Both the position numbers and the translations under genes were made by a program. From the NCBI GenBank assembly GCA_002279005.1, contig NCJS01000004.1, positions 1 through 43,617 on the forward strand: DNA of 43,617 nt, written 5' to 3'. The DNA is from Idiomarina sp. 34-48-12 (lineage in GTDB: Bacteria; Pseudomonadota; Gammaproteobacteria; Enterobacterales; Alteromonadaceae). Shown here piece after piece: positions 1-8,554 of the stretch. Numbering within the stretch: position 1 is the first letter of the stretch; every line of letters begins with the position of its first letter. The notes beneath the pieces were generated by a model that was not told where the DNA came from, made no database searches, and saw nothing but the letters and a program-made list of their open reading frames with translations.

Positions 1-126
1 GCCGTTAGCCCAATGGCGACGCATGTTTATCGTGAAGAGCTAGAACATCATGAAGGGCTCATTTCAAGTTTGCGCGAGTTTGATGTTTTACTGAGTGGGG
101 CGGACCCGTTAGCTGAAGATGTCTGA
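1..126 (+). CDS. C-terminal fragment of a YqcC-like (DUF446) protein
   Basis: The reading frame is open from the first base to a TGA at 124-126, giving 41 residues of a protein that begins upstream of the window. The fragment ends in a leucine-rich helix followed by LREFDVLLSGADP. This resembles the tail of E. coli YqcC (…LEKLDALFADDAS) in spacing and character. The frame overlaps the truC start by 8 bases, and yqcC-truC is the usual neighbour pair in gammaproteobacteria, which supports the call. YqcC is a small DUF446 protein of unknown function. Only the C-terminus is visible, so the family assignment rests on a short match plus synteny. Confidence 0.65.
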   Translation, partial: AVSPMATHVYREELEHHEGLISSLREFDVLLSGADPLAEDV

Positions 127-844
127 TTCTAATTCCGAACTACCGATACTATTCCATGACGATTATTTCGTTGCGATTGATAAACCAAGTGGCTTATTAG
201 TTCATCGTAGTTGGATAGCGCGTGAGGCGACTGAGTTTGCACTGCAAAAGGTTCGCGACCAAATTGGTCAACGCGTCTATCCGGTTCATCGTCTCGATCG
301 ACCCACTTCTGGTATTTTGCTGTTTGCGAAAGATGCTGATACCGCACGCTTAACCACTGAGTTATTTGCTAACCGTCAGGTTGAGAAAACCTACCATGCT
401 GTGGTTCGCGGCTATTTAAGCGATGGTGAACTCGATTATCCGCTGAAAGAAGAATTGGATAAAATTGCGGATGCTCAGGCTGATCCCAATAAAGAGGCAC
501 AAGCTGCGGTGACTGCATATCGTTGCTTAAAGCAAATCGAGTTGCCGTTTGCTGTGGGGAAGCGCCACCCAACCTCACGGTATTCGTTAATGGAACTAAA
601 GCCGAAAACCGGTCGAAAACATCAGTTGAGACGGCATATGGCTCATTTGCGGCATCCGATTATCGGTGACAGTCATCATGGCGATGGTCGGCACAACCGA
701 TTCTTTAGAGAGCATTTTAATCTGCACAGATTGATGCTTGCGGCAACCGAATTAGCGTTTGAACATCCACATACAAAAACGGCAGTTCGTATTGAACTGC
801 CGTTGCCACAAGACTTATTGCTGCCGTTTACTGAAACTAATTAA
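119..844 (+). CDS. truC: tRNA pseudouridine(65) synthase TruC
   Basis: This is a cytoplasmic RluA/RsuA-type pseudouridine synthase that isomerises U65 in the T stem of certain tRNAs (family knowledge). The catalytic motif HRLDRPTSG lies at residues 57-65, with the nucleophilic Asp at 60. A second conserved segment, [14 protein letters not shown], near residue 160 also fits the family. The protein has 241 residues, slightly shorter than E. coli TruC (about 260). The ATG overlaps the end of the yqcC-like frame by 8 bases, suggesting translational coupling. The 3' end overlaps the convergent dapD gene by 4 bases, and its last codons carry what looks like the dapD terminator. TruC rather than RluA/C/D is chosen from the short length, the absence of an S4 domain and the yqcC neighbour. 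Confidence 0.9.
   Translation: MSDSNSELPILFHDDYFVAIDKPSGLLVHRSWIAREATEFALQKVRDQIGQRVYPVHRLDRPTSGILLFAKDADTARLTTELFANRQVEKTYHAVVRGYLSDGELDYPLKEELDKIADAQADPNKEAQAAVTAYRCLKQIELPFAVGKRHPTSRYSLMELKPKTGRKHQLRRHMAHLRHPIIGDSHHGDGRHNRFFREHFNLHRLMLAATELAFEHPHTKTAVRIELPLPQDLLLPFTETN
775..804 (-). terminator. Rho-independent terminator for dapD, inside truC
   Basis: The arms AACGGCAGTTC and GAACTGCCGTT form a perfect 11 bp stem (778-788 with 794-804) around a 5-base loop. Read on the minus strand, the stem runs straight into a T run (GCCGTTTTTG), ending about 65 bases past the dapD stop. Read on the plus strand there is no T run. It therefore fits a terminator for the map-glnD-dapD transcript that is encoded in the last codons of truC. 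Confidence 0.7.
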
Positions 845-1665
845 TCAGCGGCGCGCAGAAGCTCGTTAATGCCGACTTTTGCGCGTGTTTTCGCGTCAAC
901 TTTCTTCACAATAATTGCAGCATACAAACTGTGTGTGCCATCTTTGGCTGGCAAGTTGCCAGGCACGACAACGGCGCCAGCTGGCACGCGGCCGTAATGA
1001 ATCTCGCCAGTTTCACGATCATAAATGCGTGTGCTTTGACCAATGTAAACACCCATCGAGATAACTGCGCCTTCTTCAACAATCACGCCTTCAACAATCT
1101 CCGAGCGCGCACCGATAAAACAGTTGTCCTCGATAATGGTCGGCGCCGCCTGCAATGGTTCTAACACCCCACCAATACCAACGCCGCCAGAGAGGTGAAC
1201 GTTTTTACCAATTTGCGCGCATGAGCCAACCGTGGCCCAGGTGTCAACCATCGTACCTTCACCGACGTACGCACCGATATTAACGTAAGACGGCATCAGT
1301 ACGACGTTACGACCGATAAATGCACCTTTACGCACCATCGCTGGTGGCACAACACGCATGCCTTCGGCGCGGAAGCGGGCATCATCATAGCCGATGAATT
1401 TACTATCAACTTTATCGAAGAAACGAGTTTCGCCGCCATTCATGACGTGATTATCTTGGGTGCGAAATGAGAGTAAGACGGCCTTTTTCAACCATTCGTT
1501 GACCACCCATTGCCCGTCAATTTTTTCTGCGACACGGTACTCACCTTGATCAATCTTCTGAATTACGTCAGTTAAATCGCGTTGCAGATCAGCAGGTACG
1601 CGGCTTGGTGAAATATCCGCTCGTTGCTCAAATGCGGCTTCAATTCGTTCTTGTAGTGTGCTCAT
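841..1665 (-). CDS. dapD: 2,3,4,5-tetrahydropyridine-2,6-dicarboxylate N-succinyltransferase
   Basis: DapD transfers succinyl from succinyl-CoA to tetrahydrodipicolinate in the succinylase branch of lysine and meso-diaminopimelate synthesis, so it feeds both protein and peptidoglycan. The 274-residue protein has the family's usual length. It has an N-terminal helical domain (about 1-105) and then a left-handed beta-helix of hexapeptide repeats (about 105-230). The segments [20 protein letters not shown] and [16 protein letters not shown] are typical of DapD. The ATG at 1665 has an AGGA-type ribosome site. It is last in the minus-strand order map, glnD, dapD with a 45 bp gap after glnD, the same order as E. 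coli. Its stop overlaps the truC stop by 4 bases. Confidence 0.96.
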   Translation of the reverse strand: MSTLQERIEAAFEQRADISPSRVPADLQRDLTDVIQKIDQGEYRVAEKIDGQWVVNEWLKKAVLLSFRTQDNHVMNGGETRFFDKVDSKFIGYDDARFRAEGMRVVPPAMVRKGAFIGRNVVLMPSYVNIGAYVGEGTMVDTWATVGSCAQIGKNVHLSGGVGIGGVLEPLQAAPTIIEDNCFIGARSEIVEGVIVEEGAVISMGVYIGQSTRIYDRETGEIHYGRVPAGAVVVPGNLPAKDGTHSLYAAIIVKKVDAKTRAKVGINELLRAAD

Positions 1666-1710
1666 GAAATATCCTATAACTACTTGATATCACGCCTGAA
1701 ACGACGCTTA

Positions 1711-4314
1711 CTAATGATCGAGTGCAGCAATGATTTGCTCACGCAATTGCTGTTTCTGTTCGTTACTTAAGGCTTCATTACGACGGGTGGTGACAATAAA
1801 TAAGTCTTCCGCCTGTTCGCCAACCGTGGTGATTTTAGCGGTAAGTATGTTTAAATCCAATGCTTGAAGCACTTTTGCAACGCGGGCAACTAATCCCGGT
1901 CGGTCAAGTGCAGTTAATTCAAATGCGGTGCGACGCGGATTCCGTTCACTCACAAACTCAACCTTTGTGGCGACATTAAAGCTACGTAAACGTCGCGGCA
2001 GGCGGCGCTGAGCACTTGGTGCCGATTGACGTTGCCGCAACACATCGTGAAGTTGTTGTTTGAGTGATTCAATGCGACGGATATCAGTCAGCGGCTCGCC
2101 GTCGTCTTGAAGGACCACAAAGGTATCCATGACATAACCGTCGCGCGTCGCCAAAATCTGGGCATCGTGAATGCTGAGCGCCTGACTATCTAATACTGCA
2201 GCCACCGCAGCAAATAAGTTTTCGTGTTCAAGATGATAAACAAATAATTCGGTGGTGCCTTGATTATTTTCGTCGCCAACAAGAATCAGCGGTAACTGAT
2301 CATCTGACTCTAACTGCAAAATATACTGGGAGTGCCAAGCAATCTGTTCGGGTTGATGGCGCAGGAAATAATCAGCGGTAAATCGACTCCATATCTCGTT
2401 CACGGCTTTCGCGGTAAAGCCGAGACTCAAGAGTAACCCCATGGCATGCGCTTGATGCTGATGAATCCGTTGGCGCATTTCGCCAGCTGGTGAAGGTTTA
2501 CTTTGAGCAAGAAACTGCGCAGTTGATTGGTACAAATTCTCCAGCAGTGTCGCTTTCCAGTTGTTCCACAAACTACTGTTGGTTGCACGAATATCGGCAA
2601 CGGTTAAACAATACAAATAATCGAGATAGCGACGGTTTCCGACTTGTTCGGCGAATTGGCGAACGACTTCTGGATCATGAATATCGCGTTTTTGCGCAGT
2701 AACCGACATGACTAAATGATTGCGTACCAACCACGCAATTAGTTTCCCATCGTCCGGCTTTAATTCATGGAGTCGAGCAAAGTTTAAGGCGTCAATCTCA
2801 CCAAGTTCGGAGTGATCGCCACCGCGACCTTTCGCAATATCGTGAAAGATACCCGAAAGGTATAACAGCTCGGGTTTATCCATGTTTTTTACAATTTCAG
2901 CACACAACGGAAACTCTTCTGCATACTCTGAATCGCTATAACGATAAAGGTTTCGAACCAGTCGATACGTGTGTTCGTCGACTGTATAGGCATGAAATAG
3001 GTCAAACTGCATTTGCCCAACAATTTGCTGCCACTGGGGTAAATAGTTGGCCATGACCTGATGCTTGTGCATCAGTCGGAATGCGTCACCACAGCCGTTT
3101 GGGTGACGTAACAATTGCATAAACAACTGACGACATTCGGCATCACTGTTTAATGGCTGACGTAATTGCCGACGTGCGTTACGTAATAGTCGCAGTGTTT
3201 GTGCTTGTAGCTGTTTTATTTGTGGGTGTTTTGCTACTAACAACATGCATTGCAGTAAATTGCGAGGCTCAGCAAAAACGTTTTCGTGTCGCGCTGCAAT
3301 CAACGGTCCGTAGGCGTCAAAGTTGTCGTCAAGTTGCACCGGTGCAATGTGTTGACTACTCAAAATACTTTGTTCGAAAAACTGCAGTAACATGTCATTG
3401 AGTTCAGTGACACCAACCACCGCATTAAAGTAATCCTTCATTAAGGCTTCGACGGCATGTTTGCCCGGTTCACCATAACCTAATCGTGCGGCAACACCCG
3501 GTTGGTAATCAAATAGTAACCGGTCTTCTTTCTTTACGGCCTCTAGATGCAGCGCAAAGCGAATGCGCCCGAGTAATTGTTGATATTCTCTTAGTTCTAA
3601 GAGCTCTTCTGCGGTGATGTAACCATGCTGAACTAAAGTTTCGTCATTTTGTGTATGAAAGTGACGTTTGGCTATCCAACTAATGGTTTGAATATCACGT
3701 AAACCACCCGGCGTACTTTTGACGTTCGGCTCAAGGTTGTAGGCGGTGCCGTGATAGCGTTGATGACGCTCTTGTTGCTCGGCAAATTTTGCTTGATAGT
3801 AGGCGCGGCTTGACCATGGAAATTCTCGTTGAACTTGCCATAAGAATTGTTCTGCTAAGGGTTGGTTACCGCAAAGCAATCGTTGTTCTAACAAGCTCGT
3901 CGCGACTGCGACGTCGTCTGCTGCTTGCTCAATACACTGTGCCGGTGTTCTGACGCTATGCCCAACATCAAGACGCAGGTCCCACAAAAATTGGATGATT
4001 TGCTGAATATTCTCTTGTTCTGCTGTCGAGAGTGGCTCGGCATGAAGAAAAAGTAAATCGATATCTGATTGCGGATGCAGTGTGCCACGGCCATAGCCAC
4101 CCACGGCAATTAAGCTGAGAGGGCTCTGGTTAAGGTCAAATTGCTGCCAAAGTTGTTGCAGAAGGGTATCAATAAAGTCACTGCGGTGGGCAAGTAGAAA
4201 GTCAATATCCGCGGTGACGAAGGCATCAGCAAGCCAAGTATGATAAGCCTCGAGGCATTCGCGCCCCGTGCTCAAGGTGACCGGGTTAGGCCAACGGGGA
4301 GGGGCGCTTAGCAT
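1711..4314 (-). CDS. glnD: Bifunctional PII uridylyltransferase / uridylyl-removing enzyme
   Basis: GlnD senses glutamine and adds or removes UMP on PII proteins (GlnB/GlnK), controlling glutamine synthetase activity and NtrBC signalling. The 867-residue protein shows the full domain order. The nucleotidyltransferase motif GGYGRGTLHPQSDID lies at about 72-86, with Asp-84 and Asp-86 as likely metal ligands. The NT linker contains NVKSTPGGLRDIQ near 197-209. The HD phosphohydrolase domain has HAYTVDEH near 441-448 and the HD pair at 491-492 in GIFHDIAKG. Two ACT domains follow at roughly 690-770 and 795-867, and these bind glutamine. The gene starts only 6 bases after map ends, so the two are almost certainly co-transcribed. 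No motif looks damaged. Confidence 0.96.
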   Translation of the reverse strand: MLSAPPRWPNPVTLSTGRECLEAYHTWLADAFVTADIDFLLAHRSDFIDTLLQQLWQQFDLNQSPLSLIAVGGYGRGTLHPQSDIDLLFLHAEPLSTAEQENIQQIIQFLWDLRLDVGHSVRTPAQCIEQAADDVAVATSLLEQRLLCGNQPLAEQFLWQVQREFPWSSRAYYQAKFAEQQERHQRYHGTAYNLEPNVKSTPGGLRDIQTISWIAKRHFHTQNDETLVQHGYITAEELLELREYQQLLGRIRFALHLEAVKKEDRLLFDYQPGVAARLGYGEPGKHAVEALMKDYFNAVVGVTELNDMLLQFFEQSILSSQHIAPVQLDDNFDAYGPLIAARHENVFAEPRNLLQCMLLVAKHPQIKQLQAQTLRLLRNARRQLRQPLNSDAECRQLFMQLLRHPNGCGDAFRLMHKHQVMANYLPQWQQIVGQMQFDLFHAYTVDEHTYRLVRNLYRYSDSEYAEEFPLCAEIVKNMDKPELLYLSGIFHDIAKGRGGDHSELGEIDALNFARLHELKPDDGKLIAWLVRNHLVMSVTAQKRDIHDPEVVRQFAEQVGNRRYLDYLYCLTVADIRATNSSLWNNWKATLLENLYQSTAQFLAQSKPSPAGEMRQRIHQHQAHAMGLLLSLGFTAKAVNEIWSRFTADYFLRHQPEQIAWHSQYILQLESDDQLPLILVGDENNQGTTELFVYHLEHENLFAAVAAVLDSQALSIHDAQILATRDGYVMDTFVVLQDDGEPLTDIRRIESLKQQLHDVLRQRQSAPSAQRRLPRRLRSFNVATKVEFVSERNPRRTAFELTALDRPGLVARVAKVLQALDLNILTAKITTVGEQAEDLFIVTTRRNEALSNEQKQQLREQIIAALDH

Positions 4315-4320
4315 GATAGG

Positions 4321-5109
4321 TTAACTCGTGTGACGAATAACGCGTGGCAGGTCTTCATCGCTACGCAGGGTTAGCACTTCAACACCGTCTTCGGTGACCA
4401 ATAACGTGTGCTCCCATTGCGCACTCAAACTGCGATCTTTGGTTAACACTGTCCATCCATCGCGCATGAGTTTGGTGTGGCGTTTGCCAGCGTTGACCAT
4501 CGGTTCGATGGTAAAGCACATACCTGGTTGCAGCACGTCGCCGGTACCCGCAGTACCATAGTGTAAAATCTGCGGCTCTTCGTGGAATATGGCGCCAATA
4601 CCGTGTCCGCAATATTCGCGAACAATTGAGTAGCCATGTTGTTCGGCATGTTTTTGAATCACCGCTGCAAAATCGCCCGTGCGCATACCCGGCTTAACCA
4701 TTTTGATTGCCATGTATAACGATTCTTGGGTAACCCGAATCAAGCGTTCAGCGAGAATACTTGGTTTACCAACAACAAACATTTTTGACGTGTCGCCGTG
4801 GTAGCCATCTAATTTCACGGTGACATCTAAGTTCATGATATCGCCTTCTTTCAATGGCTTTTCATTCGGGATACCGTGACAAACCACATGGTTTAGCGAC
4901 GTACAGACCGATTTTGGAAATCCGTGATAATTCAAAGGAGCAGGGATAGCGCCATGGTCGACGATGTAATCGTGACAAATCTTATCGATTTCAGCGGTTG
5001 TAACGCCAGCTTTTATATACGGGCCAATCATTTCTAATACATCGGCGGCAAGCTTACCGGCGGCGCGCATTTTTTCGATTTCTTCAGGCGTTTTAATAGT
5101 AATACTCAT
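4321..5109 (-). CDS. map: Methionine aminopeptidase, type I
   Basis: Map removes the initiator methionine from nascent proteins when residue 2 is small. The 262-residue protein matches the bacterial type Ia length. The five dinuclear metal ligands can be placed at Asp-95, Asp-106, His-169, Glu-202 and Glu-233, shifted by two from E. coli numbering. They lie in NLDVTVKLDGYHGDTS, CGHGIG, FTIEPMV and WEHTLLV. It is first in the minus-strand set followed by glnD and dapD, and diverges from rpsB, as in many gammaproteobacteria. A sigma-70-like promoter sits in the 269 bp divergent gap. Nothing is unusual in the sequence. Confidence 0.97.
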   Translation of the reverse strand: MSITIKTPEEIEKMRAAGKLAADVLEMIGPYIKAGVTTAEIDKICHDYIVDHGAIPAPLNYHGFPKSVCTSLNHVVCHGIPNEKPLKEGDIMNLDVTVKLDGYHGDTSKMFVVGKPSILAERLIRVTQESLYMAIKMVKPGMRTGDFAAVIQKHAEQHGYSIVREYCGHGIGAIFHEEPQILHYGTAGTGDVLQPGMCFTIEPMVNAGKRHTKLMRDGWTVLTKDRSLSAQWEHTLLVTEDGVEVLTLRSDEDLPRVIRHTS

Positions 5110-5151
5110 GAGGCTTATTCAGTCCCTGCTTAACACAATAAAATTGCGCTT

Positions 5152-5180
5152 AGTTTACCAGCAAACCGATGCAGCGTGAA
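5152..5180 (-). promoter_or_regulatory. Candidate sigma-70 promoter for map-glnD-dapD
   Basis: On the minus strand, TTCACG (5175-5180) and TAAACT (5152-5157) are separated by 17 bases. They lie about 45 bases upstream of the map ATG. The boxes match consensus only partly, so this is a motif-based prediction. Confidence 0.4.
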
Positions 5181-5203
5181 GCATCACGATAGCCGCATAA
5201 AAC

Positions 5204-5233
5204 TTGATTTGTACTGCCAGTTTATGGTATAAA
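5204..5233 (+). promoter_or_regulatory. Candidate sigma-70 promoter for rpsB-tsf
   Basis: TTGATT (5204-5209) and TATAAA (5228-5233) are separated by 18 bases. A GC-rich discriminator (GCGCCCGC) follows immediately. That is the hallmark of stringently controlled ribosomal-protein promoters, so ppGpp repression is likely by inference. The promoter would give a leader of about 140 bases containing the structured rpsB element. Confidence 0.6.
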
Positions 5234-5297
5234 GCGCCCGCAATTTCTGATTGCATGAAAACTAACTTAAACACACACATACATCGACACATAGCTC

Positions 5298-5360
5298 GGG
5301 GTGCCCAAATACGAAATAACGTTGCGGGTCGAACTATGGGATGTATGGAGGCATAACCCC
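5298..5360 (+). ncRNA. rpsB mRNA leader element (t44-like)
   Basis: The leader in front of rpsB has the conserved features of the gammaproteobacterial rpsB leader, known as t44 RNA. GGGG (5298-5301) pairs with CCCC (5357-5360) and TGCC (5302-5305) with GGCA (5350-5353), leaving a TAA bulge. The internal string TGGGATG…TGGAGGCATAACCCC closely resembles the E. coli element. In E. coli this leader mediates feedback by ribosomal protein S2 on rpsB-tsf; the same role here is inferred. The ribosome site AAGGA (5366-5370) lies just downstream. Confidence 0.75.
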
Positions 5361-5378
5361 TTAAAAAGGAAAATTATC

Positions 5379-6110
5379 ATGGCAAACGTGTCAATGCGTG
5401 ACATGCTGAAAGCTGGTGTACACTTCGGTCACCAAACCCGTTTCTGGAACCCAAAAATGAAGCCGTTCATTTTTGGCGCGCGTAACAAGATTCATATCAT
5501 CAACCTTGAGAAAACTGTTCCGATGTTCAACGACGCGTTGAACTTCTTGCAACACGTTGCTTCAAACAAAGGTAAAATTTTGTTTGTTGGTACTAAGCGT
5601 GCGGCATCAGACTCAGTACAAGAAGCTGCAATCAACTGTAAGCAGTTTTATGTAAATCACCGTTGGTTGGGTGGTATGTTGACGAACTGGAAAACTGTCC
5701 GTCAATCAATCAAGCGCTTGAAAGAACTTGAAACCATGAGCCAAGACGGCACTTTCGAAAAGCTGACCAAGAAAGAAGCGTTGGTTAACACCCGCGAAAT
5801 GGAAAAGCTTGAGAAGAGCCTTGGTGGTATCAAAGATATGGCTGGCTTGCCAGATGTATTGTTTGTAATTGATGCTGATCACGAGCACATTGCAATTAAA
5901 GAAGCGAATAACTTGGGTATTCCAGTTATCTCGGTTGTTGATACTAACTCAAACCCTGATGGCGTTGATTACGTAATTCCTGGTAACGACGATGCGATTC
6001 GTGCAGTACAACTGTACTTGAACGCAGCAGCTACAGCTATCAACGACGCGCGCGGTGTCGTTGTTGAAGGTAAAGCTGACGATTTCGTTGAAGCTGAAGA
6101 AACTGAATAA
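5379..6110 (+). CDS. rpsB: 30S ribosomal protein S2
   Basis: S2 binds late to the back of the 30S subunit head and is needed for S1 recruitment. The chosen ATG at 5379 gives 243 residues beginning [19 protein letters not shown], the universal S2 start, with AAGGA 8 bases upstream. An in-frame GTG at 5301 would add 26 residues, but it falls inside the structured leader and has no family support. Conserved blocks [20 protein letters not shown] and IVDTNSNPD are intact. The acidic tail ([14 protein letters not shown]) is typical. It is followed 25 bases later by tsf and shares its transcript. Confidence 0.97.
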   Translation: MANVSMRDMLKAGVHFGHQTRFWNPKMKPFIFGARNKIHIINLEKTVPMFNDALNFLQHVASNKGKILFVGTKRAASDSVQEAAINCKQFYVNHRWLGGMLTNWKTVRQSIKRLKELETMSQDGTFEKLTKKEALVNTREMEKLEKSLGGIKDMAGLPDVLFVIDADHEHIAIKEANNLGIPVISVVDTNSNPDGVDYVIPGNDDAIRAVQLYLNAAATAINDARGVVVEGKADDFVEAEETE

Positions 6111-6135
6111 AGTCATCTGATTAGAGGACAAATAC

Positions 6136-7014
6136 ATGGCTATTACAGCAGCTCTGGTTAAAGAACTGCGCGAGCGCACTGGCGCTGGCATGATGGATTG
6201 CAAAAAAGCATTAGAAGAGACCGGCGGCGATATCGACGCGGCGATCGAAAATATGCGTAAAAGTGGTCAAGCGAAAGCAGCTAAGAAAGCTGGTCGCGTG
6301 GCTGCTGAAGGTGTAATCCTGACGAAGACCGAAGGTAACGTAGGTACTTTGGTTGAATTGAACTGTGAAACTGACTTCGTTGCACGTGATGACAACTTCT
6401 TATCATTCGGTGAGAAAGTTATCGAAGCGGCATTCGCCAACAAAGAAACTGACGTTGAGAAGCTTAAAGCAACCAACATCGGTTCTGGTACTGTTGAAGA
6501 AGTTCGTGAAACGTTAGTTGCGAAAATCGGTGAGAACATGAACGTTCGCCGCGTGATCACTATTGAAGGTGGTGACTTGGTTGAAGCTTATGTTCACGGC
6601 GGTCGTATTGGCGTATTGGTTGCAATCACTGGCGGTGATTCTGACCTCGCTAAAGATATCGCAATGCACGTTGCAGCAAGCGCTCCACAGTTTGTGAAGC
6701 CAGAAGACGTATCAGCTGAAGTGGTTGAGAAAGAGCGTGCAATTCAACTTGATATCGCAATGCAAAGTGGCAAGCCACAAGACATCGCTGAGAAAATGGT
6801 TGAAGGCCGTATGCGTAAATTCACTGGCGAGATCAGCTTAACTGGTCAAGCATTCGTGAAAGACCCATCAATCACTGTTGCAGACTTACTGAAGCAGAAA
6901 GGCGCTGACGTTCTTACTTTTGTTCGCTTTGAAGTGGGTGAAGGTATTGAGAAGAAAGCTGAAGACTTCGCTGCTGAAGTTCAAGCGCAAATGGCAGCTG
7001 CGAAAAAGGCTTAA
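6136..7014 (+). CDS. tsf: Elongation factor Ts
   Basis: EF-Ts is the guanine nucleotide exchange factor that recycles EF-Tu-GDP. The 292-residue protein begins with a UBA-like N-domain containing the signature [16 protein letters not shown] (about 11-26). The core has [14 protein letters not shown] (about 74-87), the segment containing the Asp-Phe pair that intrudes into EF-Tu. The ATG has a GAGGA ribosome site 8-9 bases upstream. It is second in rpsB-tsf, which closes at the strong terminator 40 bases downstream. Length and motifs are ordinary for gammaproteobacteria. Confidence 0.97.
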   Translation: MAITAALVKELRERTGAGMMDCKKALEETGGDIDAAIENMRKSGQAKAAKKAGRVAAEGVILTKTEGNVGTLVELNCETDFVARDDNFLSFGEKVIEAAFANKETDVEKLKATNIGSGTVEEVRETLVAKIGENMNVRRVITIEGGDLVEAYVHGGRIGVLVAITGGDSDLAKDIAMHVAASAPQFVKPEDVSAEVVEKERAIQLDIAMQSGKPQDIAEKMVEGRMRKFTGEISLTGQAFVKDPSITVADLLKQKGADVLTFVRFEVGEGIEKKAEDFAAEVQAQMAAAKKA

Positions 7015-7055
7015 TGCCAATGACGCTGCCGACGACAGATAGTCGATAATAGAAA

Positions 7056-7089
7056 CCGCATCCTGCTCGGCAGGATGCGGTTTTTTTTT
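7056..7089 (+). terminator. Rho-independent terminator after tsf
   Basis: CCGCATCCTG (7056-7065) and CAGGATGCGG (7071-7080) form a perfect 10 bp stem with a 5-base CTCGG loop, followed by nine T residues. Three A residues just before the stem can pair with the first T residues, so it may also work on the minus strand. It separates rpsB-tsf from pyrH. Confidence 0.95.
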
Positions 7090-7128
7090 AGGGTGAACCC
7101 CCTTAAAACCTGAACATGGAGCGAACTG

Positions 7129-7875
7129 ATGACACCAAGTAGCAAACCTGCATACCGCCGTGTACTTTTGAAATTAAGCGGTGAGGCGTTAATGGGCGAT
7201 GAGCCTTTTGGCATTGATGCAAAAGTTTTAGACCGCATGGCTCAGGAAATCAAAGAGCTGGTTGAACTGGGCGTTCAAGTTGGTTTGGTGATAGGCGGCG
7301 GTAACCTATTTCGTGGTGAAGGCTTAGCCAAAGCTGGTATGAATCGCGTTGTTGGCGACCATATGGGCATGCTGGCGACCGTCATGAACGGGTTAGCAAT
7401 GCGTGATGCACTGCATCGTGCCTTTGTTAATGCGCGTTTAATGTCAGCTATTGAGTTAAATGGTGTGTGTGATAGCTATAACTGGGCTGACGCAATCAGT
7501 TTATTAAAATCAGGCCGTGTTGTGATTTTCTCCGCCGGTACTGGTAACCCATTCTTCACGACCGATTCAGCTGCGTGCCTTCGTGGCATTGAAATTGAAG
7601 CGGATTTAGTACTCAAAGGAACCAAAGTGGACGGCGTTTTTTCTGCCGACCCCGTAAAAGACCCTAATGCTCAGTTATTCCGTCAAATTAGCTATGATGA
7701 TGTGCTACAACAGCAACTGAAAGTGATGGATTTAGCAGCATTTACACTGGCGCGTGACCATAATTTACCTATCCGGGTATTTAATATGAATAAACCCGGT
7801 GTATTAAGAGCCGTGATTATGGGCGAAGAAGAAGGTACACTAATAGCTAGCAAAAGCGTGATTGAGCAAGCATAA
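7129..7875 (+). CDS. pyrH: UMP kinase
   Basis: PyrH phosphorylates UMP to UDP with ATP. It is the bacterial amino-acid-kinase-fold enzyme of pyrimidine synthesis, hexameric and regulated by GTP and UTP in E. coli. The 248-residue protein carries [11 protein letters not shown] near the N-terminus and then [29 protein letters not shown] and [16 protein letters not shown], all standard PyrH blocks for phosphate and nucleotide binding. The ATG at 7129 has a GGAGC-type ribosome site. It stands between the tsf terminator and frr, as in most proteobacteria. I see no clear promoter in the 40 bases after the terminator, so read-through or a weak promoter may drive it. Confidence 0.97.
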   Translation: MTPSSKPAYRRVLLKLSGEALMGDEPFGIDAKVLDRMAQEIKELVELGVQVGLVIGGGNLFRGEGLAKAGMNRVVGDHMGMLATVMNGLAMRDALHRAFVNARLMSAIELNGVCDSYNWADAISLLKSGRVVIFSAGTGNPFFTTDSAACLRGIEIEADLVLKGTKVDGVFSADPVKDPNAQLFRQISYDDVLQQQLKVMDLAAFTLARDHNLPIRVFNMNKPGVLRAVIMGEEEGTLIASKSVIEQA

Positions 7876-7915
7876 ACCAAATTGTTTGTGCATTAAGAAT
7901 TGAAAGGATAAAAAC

Positions 7916-8473
7916 GTGATAAACGAAATTAAACAAGACGCGAAGCAGCGTATGGAAAAAAGCGTTGAAGCGCTGCGCTCACAAATTTCAAAAGTACGTA
8001 CTGGCCGTGCGCATCCGAGTATTTTGGATGGCATTATGGTGCCTTACTACGGCGCGGACACGCCATTAAAGCAATTAGCCAATATCACAGTCGAAGATTC
8101 GCGGACACTTGCGATTACGGTATTTGATAAGTCATCAAGTGGTGCTGTTGAGAAGGCGATTATGACTTCTGATCTAGGTTTAAACCCTGCGGCAGCAGGC
8201 ACGGTTATCCGTGTGCCATTACCACCGTTGACAGAAGAACGTCGTCGCGACTTGGTCAAAGTTGTGCGTGCTGAAGCAGAGCAGGGTCGCGTTGCGGTTC
8301 GTAATATTCGCCGTGATGCGAACAATGATTTCAAAGAATTGTTAAAAGACAAAGAAATCACTGAAGATGAAGAACGTAAGGCGACCGATGAAATTCAGAA
8401 GCTGACTGATACCTACATCGCAAAAATTGACGAACTGCTTGCAGAAAAAGAAAAAGACTTGATGGAAGTTTAA
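7916..8473 (+). CDS. frr: Ribosome recycling factor
   Basis: RRF works with EF-G to split post-termination ribosomes. The 185-residue protein has the exact family length and shows [26 protein letters not shown] and [17 protein letters not shown]. The start is a GTG at 7916 with AAAGGA (7903-7908) 7 bases upstream. No in-frame ATG gives the expected N-terminus ([20 protein letters not shown]). It follows pyrH by 40 bases and is followed by a hairpin terminator. The sequence looks fully functional. Confidence 0.97.
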   Translation: MINEIKQDAKQRMEKSVEALRSQISKVRTGRAHPSILDGIMVPYYGADTPLKQLANITVEDSRTLAITVFDKSSSGAVEKAIMTSDLGLNPAAAGTVIRVPLPPLTEERRRDLVKVVRAEAEQGRVAVRNIRRDANNDFKELLKDKEITEDEERKATDEIQKLTDTYIAKIDELLAEKEKDLMEV

Positions 8474-8493
8474 GCAGTTGCTCGTATTCCACG

Positions 8494-8522
8494 TTGGTGG
8501 ACAGCGCCGTGTCAGGTATACT
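8494..8522 (+). promoter_or_regulatory. Candidate sigma-70 promoter for uppS, nested in the frr terminator
   Basis: TTGGTG (8494-8499) and TATACT (8517-8522) are separated by 17 bases. The -10 box lies in the loop of the hairpin at 8505-8531, so the same bases appear to end the frr transcript and start the uppS transcript. It is a motif-based call. Confidence 0.5.
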
Positions 8523-8537
8523 CGCACGGCGTTTTTT
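8505..8537 (+). terminator. Rho-independent terminator after frr
   Basis: CGCCGTG (8505-8511) pairs with CACGGCG (8525-8531) around a 13-base loop, and six T residues follow. The stem is 7 bp and GC-rich, but the long loop makes it weaker than the tsf terminator, so partial read-through into uppS is likely. Confidence 0.7.
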
Positions 8538-8554
8538 CTTGTATGGCATGACCT

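Noticed and set aside
5301..5378. In-frame N-terminal extension of rpsB from a GTG at 5301
   Set aside because: It runs through the structured leader, has no ribosome site and adds residues not seen in S2 proteins. The ATG at 5379 has AAGGA and the universal S2 N-terminus.
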